Of a stretch of DNA of 64,000 nt, positions 17,235-25,631 are shown in pieces. How positions within the stretch are numbered: the stretch's first letter is position 1; every line of letters begins with the position of its first letter. The notes under the pieces are model-generated. The model saw only the letters and a list, made by a program, of their open reading frames with translations, was not told where the DNA came from and searched no databases. Made by a program: the position numbers and the translations under genes. Source of the DNA: Pseudomonas frederiksbergensis (GTDB lineage: Bacteria > Pseudomonadota > Gammaproteobacteria > Pseudomonadales > Pseudomonadaceae); the NCBI RefSeq assembly GCF_900105495.1, contig NZ_FNTF01000001.1:1-64000 (forward strand). Reading direction: 5' to 3'.

Positions 17235-17256
17235 ATCTACCCCCTAATTTCCCTGT

Positions 17257-17376
17257 GCGTGCCCCCTTCGGGGGGCGGCTGTCGTGAACCAAGCCCTGGC
17301 CAAAAGCGCGCCAGGTCTTGGCCCTTCGGGCTTCCATCCTCACGCCTCCGGCCTTCGGCCTGCGCGCTCCGCTTGC
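17257..17376. repeat. Long direct repeat, copy 2 (GC-rich, non-coding)
   Basis: Second copy of the 12345-12457 block, with a 7-bp insertion (GGCCTTC) near its end. The whole 17235-17744 stretch lacks a gene I can support. Beyond the repeat it holds GC-rich sequence with many short inverted repeats and open frames on both strands that look like composition artefacts. Confidence 0.75.
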
Positions 17377-17744
17377 TTTGTAACGGCACAGGGTTTTACC
17401 TTGGCCGACCTCCCGGTCGGATTTAAAACCTTCCGGCCTGGCGGCCGGACGCTGCAGCAACTCACGTTCAAGATCTTTGCACGGCTCAGGAAATCGTCCT
17501 GCAGTTGCCCACCGCCCGGGCAAACAGCACGTCCAGCCCGTGGACAACTGCTCCGCTCGCTCTGGCCTTTGTTGGGCCTCGCTCGCTGGACGATTTTTCG
17601 TGCGTGAGCTCCTGCAGCGAAAAAGCAGCCTTCGGCGACCAAGAGCTGCGCCCTTGGATCCGCAGCTCATACGTCGCCTGACCGGCAGCGGCCAGCCGCA
17701 ATCAACTGACGTTCATCCTGAAACGTCAGACATTTGCGACCGGC

Positions 17745-18530
17745 TCAACTGGGTGATGGATCTGCTGGGACTTCCACCAGTTCTTTTGAATCCACGAACG
17801 GCACATTGCAGTCGACGCATTGCACGCGACCGCTCAAACCTGGCTTACCCCACAAATTCAAATGGCAGCTCGGGCATGTGTATTTGCGCTTGTTCTTCGG
17901 ATCCTCGGGGTTTGTGGCAGGAGTCAGCAACCCCGCCGAAGTTAGCGCCAGTATGTCTATCGTCGGATCAGCCACAGGCTGTTCGACGGGTTTTCCATCA
18001 GGCCCGTAAAGCTGGGTCGCTGACATGGCCACCCGTTGGGTAACCACGTCAATCCAAGAAAGCATGCCGCCCTGTTCAATCAGTTCCTGGCATGCAACAG
18101 CGAATGGCCCACCATCAATGATGTAGTGCGTCATCTGCTGGCCGCATTGCTTACCACCTGGCTCACCTGTATCGGACGGCATCAGTCCGATGGACTTCAT
18201 TTTGTTGGCCCACTCGCGGTTGTGGTAGCCGCTTCGTGATCGCGTGCCGAAGTGGTCTTGCCACTGATGAACCTGTTCATGTGCAAGCGTGGAAAGCGTC
18301 TGATCGATCCGACGATGCGCGAAGTACGCACAGTTGAGCGCAATCTCATCGCTTTTTCCCGCGCCGTTCCGGCGCAGGAAACGCGACGGCGAGAAATACC
18401 CAAACGTATTGGCTTTTCGCTGCAGGGTGAAAATGCAGCCGGGCAGCTGCCCGCCAAACAACTTTTCATTGAACCAGTCATAGGCCCCTTCAATTTCTTC
18501 GTAAAGCTGCTGACTTGGTGTAGCGGACAT
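17745..18530 (-). CDS. SprT-like zinc metalloprotease with C-terminal zinc ribbon
   Basis: 261 residues. The active-site helix is LAHEQVHQWQDHFG (HExxH, about residues 83-87) with a third ligand probably in the SGYHNREWANKM segment. A zinc ribbon follows near the C-terminus (CPSCHLNLWGK, then CVDC). This is the SprT/Spartan-like architecture, whose eukaryotic members cleave DNA-protein crosslinks; the bacterial role is uncertain. A plasmid-borne copy next to stbABC and oriT could act on protein-DNA complexes, including the covalent relaxase, but this is speculation. The start at 18530 is preceded by AAGGAG and the backbone palindrome. Confidence 0.8.
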   Translation of the reverse strand: MSATPSQQLYEEIEGAYDWFNEKLFGGQLPGCIFTLQRKANTFGYFSPSRFLRRNGAGKSDEIALNCAYFAHRRIDQTLSTLAHEQVHQWQDHFGTRSRSGYHNREWANKMKSIGLMPSDTGEPGGKQCGQQMTHYIIDGGPFAVACQELIEQGGMLSWIDVVTQRVAMSATQLYGPDGKPVEQPVADPTIDILALTSAGLLTPATNPEDPKNKRKYTCPSCHLNLWGKPGLSGRVQCVDCNVPFVDSKELVEVPADPSPS

Positions 18531-18540
18531 AAGGACTCCT

Positions 18541-18556
18541 TTCTCGCATGCGAGAA
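18541..18556. repeat. Backbone palindrome, site 2
   Basis: Perfect TTCTCGCATGCGAGAA, immediately upstream of the ribosome site of the SprT-like gene. The spacing palindrome-AAGGAG-start is the same as at sites 3 and 4. Confidence 0.8.
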
Positions 18557-18610
18557 AAACCCCAAAGCCTGATTACCAGCGGCGGGGCGGGTGTAATTCG
18601 TAGGAAAGCA

Positions 18611-18636
18611 TATCCTGTATCGTACGATACAGGATA
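18611..18636. repeat. 26-bp perfect palindrome (operator candidate)
   Basis: Both half-sites read TATCCTGTATCGT inward from each end, forming a perfect 26-bp dyad centred on CGTACG. Its core TGTATCGTACGATACA recurs at 19915-19930. It lies between the stbC terminator and the SprT-like gene, probably in the latter's promoter region. Confidence 0.7.
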
Positions 18637-18642
18637 CACCCC

Positions 18643-18664
18643 AAAAAAAGGGGGCGTGCCCCCT
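18643..18664 (-). terminator. Terminator of the stbABC operon
   Basis: On the reverse strand GGGGGCACGCCCCC is followed by seven T, 3 bp after the stbC stop at 18668. Confidence 0.85.
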
Positions 18665-18667
18665 CGA

Positions 18668-19054
18668 TCAACCGAACAGCCTGAGCTGCTGGCCTACAAC
18701 CATGAGAAGTGCGCCGATAACCACACCGGCGCCGATGAGCATTGCGCAAAATCCTACGGCGCGGCGCTGCGCTTGCGCCGTGATCAGATTGGCCGAACTC
18801 CGGTTAATCTCGTTACCAATCCTTGCGACCGCTTCGCGTCCGGCAAGGATCAGGGCATTGCGCTCCTTTTCCATCATGGATTCGAAGTTCATCTGCGACT
18901 GGAGCAGAGCCTTACCCGAGCCATCGCGCACCGCCTCGGAGATCTTCGCCGCCAACTCGCCGTCTACCTGTTCCAGGCGACGGACGAGCGCGTCGAAATC
19001 TTCCATCATCTGCCCGACCATCGCTTCACGCGCTGTCGTAGCGTCCTTGGCCAT
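18668..19054 (-). CDS. stbC: StbC-like protein with C-terminal membrane segment
   Basis: 128 residues: an N-terminal coiled-coil-like region (DALVRRLEQVDGELAAKISE) and a single C-terminal hydrophobic segment (VGFCAMLIGAGVVIGALLMV). It occupies the stbC position of the R388-type stbABC operon, 3 bp after stbB. In R388 stbC has no clear phenotype. The assignment is by gene order and size, not by a recognised domain. Confidence 0.6.
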   Translation of the reverse strand: MAKDATTAREAMVGQMMEDFDALVRRLEQVDGELAAKISEAVRDGSGKALLQSQMNFESMMEKERNALILAGREAVARIGNEINRSSANLITAQAQRRAVGFCAMLIGAGVVIGALLMVVGQQLRLFG

Positions 19055-19057
19055 CGC

Positions 19058-19777
19058 TTACTTCCCCTTTCCAAACAGCGTGGCGTACACCTGATCGAGG
19101 TTCTGCCAGGCCGACTTTGCCAGGCGCTGCACAGAGATCATCCGTTTGGCCTGTTCCTTTGCGGCATCGTCTTGCGCGGCTCGCAGTTGCTCGCGGTAAT
19201 CCGTGGTGTCCTGCACCACAGCGGCGATGCTGGTTTTCAAAGCCCGGAGGCGTTCGAACACTTCGTTCGAGTAAATCACCGCATCACGCTTGAGCATGAA
19301 TTTCTTCTCCAGCTCGTGGAAACCCATCAACGCTGCGAAGGTGTGCGGCAAGTCGTCCGCGTCGTCGATCTCGACCTTGTTGAAGACCACCAGAATCCGG
19401 CTGCGCGGAACGCCCAGCGTGGCCAGCGTCTTGATCGTGTTGATGGTGTCCGCTTGCTGTTTTTTCTCGGATACCGTGGGCACCAGGAAGAAATCGAATT
19501 CTTCGTGCGAGCCTGCAAACTGGCCCATGTACTTGAAAAAATCCTCGACGTTGGATGCTCCAACGTCGACCACGGCGTTGTCTTCCGTCATGAGAATTTC
19601 CGACAACTCACCGAACCGGCGACCCTTGAGCAGCTCGATCTCGGCGGCATCATCCGATGCGCCGGCATTGATCGTTTCTACCGCGAAACGTACGCCGCCC
19701 ATGCGTGGCGACAGCAGCGAATCGGACAAGGTTGTCTTGCCGGTGTTACCGCTGAAATTGACTACTGCGATTTTCAT
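19058..19777 (-). CDS. stbB: StbB-like ParA-superfamily ATPase
   Basis: 239 residues. A deviant Walker A box is at residues 8-17 (FSGNTGKTTL), followed by the AVVDVGASNVEDF segment in the Walker A' position. This is the StbB class of ParA/MinD-like ATPases, which in R388 is needed for conjugation and antagonises StbA-dependent plasmid positioning. It overlaps stbA by 4 bp and is followed by stbC. A separate ParA for partition is encoded at 39918, which fits two ATPases with different jobs. Confidence 0.8.
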   Translation of the reverse strand: MKIAVVNFSGNTGKTTLSDSLLSPRMGGVRFAVETINAGASDDAAEIELLKGRRFGELSEILMTEDNAVVDVGASNVEDFFKYMGQFAGSHEEFDFFLVPTVSEKKQQADTINTIKTLATLGVPRSRILVVFNKVEIDDADDLPHTFAALMGFHELEKKFMLKRDAVIYSNEVFERLRALKTSIAAVVQDTTDYREQLRAAQDDAAKEQAKRMISVQRLAKSAWQNLDQVYATLFGKGK

Positions 19778-20229
19778 TTTGGCGTCCTTTTTCGACGGCC
19801 TGCATTCTCATACATGGCCAGATCTGAGGCGTTCTGATCATCCCCAGGATTCATAATCTTGCTCAGCTCAAGCGGCCCCAACGGGGCCGCTTGACTGACC
19901 TTCGTTTCTCCATCTGTATCGTACGATACACCTCCTTCTATTTCTGGCTCCCCTCGCTCAACCACTGGCTGCATGCTTGGCGCTGGGTTCGTAGTTTGGT
20001 TCGATTGCGTGGGCTTCTGTCGTTGCGTTTTTCGATACCGATACAGGTAACTTTTCAGCGTCTCCATGCTCAGCTCGATCCCCTGTTGTTTCAACACATC
20101 CAGGATCACTTGGCGACGTACACCCGCGCTCAGTTGTTGCTCAATCAATGGCATCACCTGGCGTATTTTCGCTGCCTTTGACTCAGGCCCTACCGCCATC
20201 AGTGCATTCGTTAGATCTTTGTCGCCCAT
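19774..20229 (-). CDS. stbA: StbA-like DNA-binding protein (segregation versus transfer control)
   Basis: 151 residues from the ATG at 20229 (MGDKDLTNALMAVG). The N-terminal part looks like a small helical DNA-binding domain (KIRQVMPLIEQQLSAGVRRQ, then MSMETLKSYLYRYRK without the first residue) and the rest is Gln/Pro/Glu-rich and probably disordered. It begins right at an array of direct repeats in 11-bp phase (20231-20347). R388 StbA binds such an array upstream of its own gene. In R388 it represses several plasmid operons and secures segregation. The layout stbABC-oriT-relaxosome genes is the same as in R388. Confidence 0.75.
   Translation of the reverse strand: MGDKDLTNALMAVGPESKAAKIRQVMPLIEQQLSAGVRRQVILDVLKQQGIELSMETLKSYLYRYRKTQRQKPTQSNQTTNPAPSMQPVVERGEPEIEGGVSYDTDGETKVSQAAPLGPLELSKIMNPGDDQNASDLAMYENAGRRKRTPK
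19915..19930. repeat. Second copy of the TGTATCGTACGATACA palindrome, inside stbA
   Basis: A perfect 16-bp dyad identical to the core of 18611-18636, lying in the coding sequence for the disordered tail of StbA (protein GVSYDTDG). Identity to an intergenic dyad 1.3 kb away makes chance unlikely. Confidence 0.65.
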
Positions 20230-20230
20230 T

Positions 20231-20347
20231 TTGCACCCTATCTGCACCCCTATTGCACTCTAGGTGCATCTTAATCGCCCCCTACCTGTAGTCAAGTTGC
20301 ACCCCTCTTGCACTCTCTTAGCACCCTTCCTGCACCCTTTCTGCATA
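20231..20347. repeat. StbA-type operator array: nine TGCAC direct repeats in 11-bp phase
   Basis: TGCAC (or TGCAT/AGCAC) begins at 20232, 20243, 20254 and 20265, then at 20298, 20309, 20320, 20331 and 20342. Every interval is 11 bp or 33 bp, so all nine lie on one face of the helix in two groups of four and five. The repeats run from the stbA start into the oriT-proximal region. R388 has two sets of five StbA-binding direct repeats with similar phasing. Confidence 0.85.
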
Positions 20348-20657
20348 CCATCTGTGCTACCCCCCTACGGCCTGCGGCCTGACTAGTGGATACGCCCTTA
20401 ACAAGAGCTTCAACTTTTCCCCTTAACAGGGTCAAAGTCTCAATACACAACACGCACCCCCCTAGCGGTAGGTTAAAGCCGCGCTGGGAGCGGCTTACAG
20501 AGCAAATTCATGAATTTCATGCGCTATACATATGTATTACAAAATTATCATTTAGACCAATAAAATCAAGCATTTTATGTATTGCATTTGCTATACGCTA
20601 TTTCGGAAGTTATCGTTATCCTGAATTAGTCCCATATTTGGCTCAGAGAGGACCACC
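20348..20657 (-). other. oriT: oriT with a putative R388-like nic site
   Basis: On the reverse strand GGTGCGTGTTGTGT/ATTG closely resembles the R388 nic sequence GGTGCGTATTGTCT/ATAG (12 of 14 before the nick, recalled from memory), placing the nick between 20445 and 20444. A TTAAGGG repeat follows on the same strand (near 20424 and 20398). Other structure: an AGCCGC/GCGGCT hairpin (20476-20495) and a 14-bp palindrome AAATTCATGAATTT (20504-20517) before traA. The transferred strand would be the reverse strand, so stbABC and ssb enter first and the relaxase gene last. Confidence 0.7.
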
Positions 20658-21050
20658 GTGGCGAAGACACTTCCAATACGTTTAAACGACGACCAAGAGG
20701 CTCGCCTTGAGCAAGCGGCAGCGTTGGCAGGCTACAAACACCTGTCCACCTACGTGCGTGACAAGGCTCTGGCCAACGAAAAATCGGGGAGCCGACAGAC
20801 CGATTTGGACAGCTGGGCAGATCAGCAACGCATGCTTGGTTTGCTCGAAAACGTCAGCCAGGCTCAGGCGCAAAATCGCACCCTTTTGACCATTGCTGTC
20901 TACTTGCTGCGCCAAGGTTTACAGCAAGGAAAGGTCAACCAATTGCGTGCCGAACTCAGCCATCTGGTCGATACCGATCAGTTGATCAGTACGCTGTTGC
21001 CAGAGCTGGCCAGCGATATCGAACGTCTATCAGGAGAGGACAATGCATAA
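20658..21050 (+). CDS. traA: TraA, TrwA-like ribbon-helix-helix oriT accessory protein
   Basis: 130 residues. The N-terminus (LPIRLNDDQEARLEQAAALAG then STYVRDKAL) is a ribbon-helix-helix DNA-binding motif as in TrwA/TraK. The C-terminal half is helical, for tetramerisation and contact with the coupling protein. Such proteins bind oriT, stimulate relaxase nicking and repress their own operon; palindromes upstream are likely targets. It overlaps traB by 8 bp. First gene of the traABC transfer operon. Confidence 0.85.
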   Translation: MAKTLPIRLNDDQEARLEQAAALAGYKHLSTYVRDKALANEKSGSRQTDLDSWADQQRMLGLLENVSQAQAQNRTLLTIAVYLLRQGLQQGKVNQLRAELSHLVDTDQLISTLLPELASDIERLSGEDNA

Positions 21051-22599
21051 AAGAGAAGTCGATTCTGCAGTGATGACAGCGGGTTTCGGTTTGCCGATCG
21101 CTGGATGGGCAGCAGGCGTTTATTTGGCACAGATGCCGTTGACGCCATTCCCTGCAGCGTTCAAGGAAACGCTTCACAACGGCTGGCAGAACCCGATTGT
21201 ACTGGGGGCCACAATTGCCACGTCAGCGGTCGCCGCTTCGCTGGTTTATTACCTGTACGAGTATTGTGACGATGGGTTCCGGGGCGAGCAGTACCAGGAA
21301 TTTTTGCGGGGCTCGGAGATAAAAAACTGGCATACCGTCAAGGCAAAGGTGCGCCGCCGTAACGAGAAGACGAATCGCGAGCGGAAAAAGCGAGGGTTGG
21401 CCAAGTCTGAGCCGGTCATGATTGGCAAGCTGCCTATGCCTCTGCACCTTGAAGATCGAAACACGATGATCTGCGCGTCTATCGGTGCCGGTAAGTCGGT
21501 GACCATGGAAGGCATGATCGCCTCGGCATTGAAGCGTGGTGATCGCATGGCCGTTGTCGACCCAAACGGCACGTTCTATTCGAAATTCAGTTTCAAAGGC
21601 GATTACATTCTCAACCCATTCGACGCCCGCTCCGCTGGCTGGACCATCTTCAACGAGATCCGTGGCATCCATGACTTCAACCGGATGGCCAAGTCGATAA
21701 TCCCGCCCCAGGTCGACCCGAGTGACGAGCAATGGTGCGCGTACGCTCGCGACGTATTGTCCGACACCATGCGCAAGCTGAAAGAAACCAACAACCCGAA
21801 CCAAGACACGCTGGTGAATTTGCTGGTGCGGGAGGATGGCGACACCATCCGCGCTTTCCTGGCCAACACGGACTCCGAGGGCTACTTCCGCGACAACGCA
21901 GAGAAGGCAATCGCCAGCATCCAGTTCATGATGAACAAATACATTCGTCCGCTGCGCTACATGAGCAAGGGCGATTTTTCCATCTACCAATGGGTGAACG
22001 ATCCTAATGCCGGCAATCTGTTCATCACTTGGCGGGAGGACATGCGGGACACCATGAAACCACTGGTGGCCACGTGGATTGACACCATCTGTGCAACGAT
22101 CCTCAGCTCAGAGCCGATGACAGGCAAACGGCTATGGCTGTTCCTCGACGAGCTGCAGTCCCTCGGCAAACTGGAAAGCTTCGTTCCTGCGGCGACCAAA
22201 GGGCGGAAACATGGTCTGCGTATGGTCGGCAGCCTGCAGGATTGGTCGCAACTCAACGCCAGTTATGGCCGTGACGATGCGGAAACGCTGCTTTCGTGCT
22301 TCCGAAATTACGTCATTCTTGCTGCAGCGAACGCCAAGAACGCAGGCATGGCCAGCGAAATCCTCGGCTCTCACGATGTTAAGCGTTGGCGGAAATCCTA
22401 CACCGCGGGCAAGTTGACCAGGACCGAGGAAGTCACGCGGGATGAGCCGGTGGTTCAGGCTTCTGAAATCTCCAACCTTCCAGATCTGGTCGCCTACGTG
22501 AAATTCGGTGAAGACTTCCCGATCACCAAGGTAAAGACGCCGTACATTGATTACAAAGAGCGCGCCCAGGCAATCATGATAACCGGTCAAGCCGCGTAA
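21043..22599 (+). CDS. traB: TraB, type IV coupling protein (TrwB/TraD/VirD4 family)
   Basis: 518 residues. Two N-terminal hydrophobic segments (residues about 7-28 and 48-70) anchor it in the inner membrane. Walker A CASIGAGKSVTMEG is near residue 145 and a Walker B region RLWLFLDELQSLGKL is near residue 365. It forms the hexameric ATPase that links the relaxosome to the VirB channel and pumps DNA. Gene order traA-traB-traC equals trwA-trwB-trwC of R388, and the length matches TrwB. Confidence 0.93.
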   Translation: MHKREVDSAVMTAGFGLPIAGWAAGVYLAQMPLTPFPAAFKETLHNGWQNPIVLGATIATSAVAASLVYYLYEYCDDGFRGEQYQEFLRGSEIKNWHTVKAKVRRRNEKTNRERKKRGLAKSEPVMIGKLPMPLHLEDRNTMICASIGAGKSVTMEGMIASALKRGDRMAVVDPNGTFYSKFSFKGDYILNPFDARSAGWTIFNEIRGIHDFNRMAKSIIPPQVDPSDEQWCAYARDVLSDTMRKLKETNNPNQDTLVNLLVREDGDTIRAFLANTDSEGYFRDNAEKAIASIQFMMNKYIRPLRYMSKGDFSIYQWVNDPNAGNLFITWREDMRDTMKPLVATWIDTICATILSSEPMTGKRLWLFLDELQSLGKLESFVPAATKGRKHGLRMVGSLQDWSQLNASYGRDDAETLLSCFRNYVILAAANAKNAGMASEILGSHDVKRWRKSYTAGKLTRTEEVTRDEPVVQASEISNLPDLVAYVKFGEDFPITKVKTPYIDYKERAQAIMITGQAA

Positions 22600-22609
22600 C
22601 GAGGTAGCC

Positions 22610-25555
22610 ATGTTCAATGTTACCTCTATCAAGGGGAGCAACCAGTACGCTGCAGCTGGCTACTACACAGCTGCAGACGACTACTACGCAAAAGAGTCCC
22701 CCGGCGAGTGGCAGGGAATCGGCGCCGAGCTTTTAGGCCTGGATGGGCCAATCGACCAGAAGGAGCTGGCCAAGCTTTTTGACGGCAAGCTTCCGAACGG
22801 CGAGCTGATGCCCAAGCCCGTCAACAAGGAAACAGGTCAAATAGTTAATCGTCGGATGGGTTTGGATCTGACGTTCTCAGCTCCGAAATCTGTGTCTATG
22901 CAAGCCCTGATCGCCGGTGACAAGGACGTGGTAGCTGCGCACGACCGCGCAGTAACCAAAGCGATGGAGCATGTCGAGAAACTGGCGCAGACCCGCCGAA
23001 AGGAACATGGCAAGTCCATGCTCGAACGAACGGGCAACCTGATCATCGGTAAGTTTCGCCATGAACTCAGCCGCGCCAAAGATCCTCAGTTGCACACCCA
23101 CGCCGTAGTCATGAACGCGACACGGCGTGCAGACGGTAAATGGCGAGCAATACACAACGACGATATTTTCAAGATCCAACCGCAGATCGACGCCATGTAC
23201 AAGGGCGAGCTGGCCAAGGAGCTGCGCGAGCTGGGCTATGAAATTCGGGTGTTGGACAAAGACGGGAATTTCGAGCTGGCCCATATTTCGAGGGACCAGA
23301 TCGAGGCGTTTTCGAGCCGGTCCAAGGTGATCGAGGAAGCGTTGGCCAAGGACGGGAAAACACGAAGCAACGCCACGGCCTTGGAGAAACAAATTATTGC
23401 GATGGCCACCAGGCCACGCAAAGACGAGCGCGACCGTCATTTGGTCAAAGAATACTGGGTCATCAAGGCGCGAGATCTAGGTATCGAGTTCGGCGGCCGC
23501 AGTCAGCTTGATAACCGCGAGTACGGTAGGCGCTCAGAGAGCATCCATGCAGAACACAACCTGCCGGAAGGCATCACCGCTGGCCAAGCAGTGGTGCAAT
23601 ACGCCATAAACCACTTGACCGAACGTGAGCAGGTTGTCGGCGAGTCTGATCTGCGCACAGCTGCGCTACGGCGCGCTGTTGGCTTGGCATCGCCATCCGA
23701 AGTCGACGATGAAATCAAGCGTCTGGTGAAACAGGGAACGCTTATCGAATCTCCACCAACCTACACGATGGCCACAGGTAAGGATGGGACGGCGCTGTCA
23801 CCTGCTGGGTGGCGCGCATTGCTGAAAGAACAAAAGGGCTGGACTGACAAGGAAGCCCAGCAGTACGTCAAGATGGCGATCACCCGTGGCTCTTTGGTTG
23901 AAGCTGAAAAACGGTACACCACTCAACGGGCGTTGAAACGAGAAAAGGCGATCCTCGCTATCGAGCGCAGCGGACGTGGCCTAGTCGCGCCGCTGTTGAG
24001 CAAGGAGCAGGTAGCAAAAGCACTTGAGGGCTCAACACTATCTGCAGGCCAGTACCAGGCCGTGGAAGTGATCGTCAGTACGAGCAACCGATTTGTTGGC
24101 ATCCAGGGCGACGCAGGAACCGGCAAAACTTACTCAGTTGATCGCGCTGTTAAGCTGATCGAGTCAGTCAACAACGCCATGACCGAGCGGACTACAACGA
24201 CCGATGCGGTTTTCCGTGTCGTTGCTTTGGCACCCTACGGCAACCAAGTAACCGCACTGAAAAACGAAGGGTTGGACGCTCACACACTCGCCAGCTTTTT
24301 CCATACCAAAGACAAGAAGCTGGACGAGCGGACAATCGTCGTACTCGATGAGGCAGGTGTAGTCGGCGCACGCCAGATGGAGCATCTGATGCGAATCATC
24401 GAGCAGTCCGGCGCCCGACTGGTCCAGCTGGGCGACACCAAACAAACGGAAGCTATCGAGGCTGGCAAACCATTCGCCCAGTTGCAGCAGAACGGTATGC
24501 AAACTGCGCGGATCAAGGAAATTCAGCGACAGAAGAACCAGGAACTAAAAATTGCTGTTCAGCATGCGGCTGATGGCAACCCGGGAAAGTCACTTGAGCA
24601 TGTCAATCATGTTGAAGAATTCCGGGAGCCTGGCCAACGGCACCAAGCCATCGTTCGTGACTACATGTCGTTGACGCCGGAAGAACGCAAAGAAGTATTG
24701 ATCGTCGCCGGTACGAACAAGGACCGCAAACAGATCAACGCAATGACAAGGGAGTCGCTTGGCCTCGTAGGCAACGGGAAAGAGCTGCCGACGCTCAACC
24801 GCGTCGACACCACACAAGCCGAACGACGGTACGCTCCAAGCTACAAAAAGGGAATGATCGTACAGCCCGAGAAGGATTACATAAGAACTGGCTTGTCCCG
24901 AGGGGAGCTGTATACCGTTGACCAGGCCCTGCCCGGAAACGTGCTGGTGGTAAAAGACAAGAACGGGAACCGCGTCGAGTTTAATCCTCGGAAGCTGACC
25001 AAGCTCAGCGTGTACAACCTTGAGAAACCTGAATTTTCCGTTGGCGATCTGGTGCGGATCACCCGTAATGATCAGAAACTGGATCTCACCAACGGCGACC
25101 GAATGCGGGTTGTTGGGAACGCCAATGGCGTCATCGAGCTGGCATCCCTCAAAGAGAAAGACGGCACGCCAGAACGAGTAGTGGCCCTTCCAACTAACCG
25201 ACCATTGCATCTAGAGCACGCCTATTCCGCTACCGTCCACAGCGCCCAAGGTCTTACAAATGATCGAGTGATGATCTCCATCAACACGAAAAGCCGGACA
25301 ACCTCACAAAACCTTTGGTACGTGGCCATCAGCCGGGCAAGACACGAAGCGCGCATCTATACCGACTCAATAGCCGGATTGCCTGCCGCCATTGCAAACC
25401 GATACGACAAAACTACAGCCCTGTCATTGCAGCAGGCGCGAGAGCGTCAGCGTAACGAGTCCATCAAGCCGCGCACGGTGTTGGACGGTAAGGCGCTGGA
25501 ACGCAAACAGCGTTCCGCTCTGGACGGACCGAGCGCAGGTAAATCAGGCGTGTAG
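22610..25555 (+). CDS. traC: TraC, MobF relaxase-helicase (TrwC family)
   Basis: 981 residues. The N-terminal relaxase carries paired tyrosines Y18/Y19 and Y25/Y26 (TrwC uses Y18 and Y26) and the metal-binding histidines in LHTHAVVMNATRR. The C-terminal SF1 helicase has Walker A GDAGTGKTYSVD near residue 500, VVLDEAGVVG, and a late ATVHSAQGLTNDRV motif. It nicks oriT, becomes covalently attached to the 5' end, unwinds the plasmid and is transferred to the recipient. It starts 10 bp after traB. Full length for the family; no lesion. Confidence 0.95.
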   Translation: MFNVTSIKGSNQYAAAGYYTAADDYYAKESPGEWQGIGAELLGLDGPIDQKELAKLFDGKLPNGELMPKPVNKETGQIVNRRMGLDLTFSAPKSVSMQALIAGDKDVVAAHDRAVTKAMEHVEKLAQTRRKEHGKSMLERTGNLIIGKFRHELSRAKDPQLHTHAVVMNATRRADGKWRAIHNDDIFKIQPQIDAMYKGELAKELRELGYEIRVLDKDGNFELAHISRDQIEAFSSRSKVIEEALAKDGKTRSNATALEKQIIAMATRPRKDERDRHLVKEYWVIKARDLGIEFGGRSQLDNREYGRRSESIHAEHNLPEGITAGQAVVQYAINHLTEREQVVGESDLRTAALRRAVGLASPSEVDDEIKRLVKQGTLIESPPTYTMATGKDGTALSPAGWRALLKEQKGWTDKEAQQYVKMAITRGSLVEAEKRYTTQRALKREKAILAIERSGRGLVAPLLSKEQVAKALEGSTLSAGQYQAVEVIVSTSNRFVGIQGDAGTGKTYSVDRAVKLIESVNNAMTERTTTTDAVFRVVALAPYGNQVTALKNEGLDAHTLASFFHTKDKKLDERTIVVLDEAGVVGARQMEHLMRIIEQSGARLVQLGDTKQTEAIEAGKPFAQLQQNGMQTARIKEIQRQKNQELKIAVQHAADGNPGKSLEHVNHVEEFREPGQRHQAIVRDYMSLTPEERKEVLIVAGTNKDRKQINAMTRESLGLVGNGKELPTLNRVDTTQAERRYAPSYKKGMIVQPEKDYIRTGLSRGELYTVDQALPGNVLVVKDKNGNRVEFNPRKLTKLSVYNLEKPEFSVGDLVRITRNDQKLDLTNGDRMRVVGNANGVIELASLKEKDGTPERVVALPTNRPLHLEHAYSATVHSAQGLTNDRVMISINTKSRTTSQNLWYVAISRARHEARIYTDSIAGLPAAIANRYDKTTALSLQQARERQRNESIKPRTVLDGKALERKQRSALDGPSAGKSGV

Positions 25556-25631
25556 ATGATTTTTTGAATTGTGATGAGAATATGGGGTTCCGGTATTGCC
25601 GGAACCTTTCGCATTTAGATGACAGGATTTT

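Noticed and set aside
17152..17670. 172-codon open frame on the reverse strand across the GC-rich repeat
   Set aside because: Overlaps repeat copy 2, has biased Arg/Ala/Pro composition, no ribosome site, and part of it recurs as a frame in repeat copy 1; it follows base composition, not coding.
20231..20347. Repeat array that might be taken for CRISPR
   Set aside because: Units are about 9 bp on an 11-bp pitch with no spacer-sized gaps and no cas genes; phase and position fit protein-binding direct repeats.
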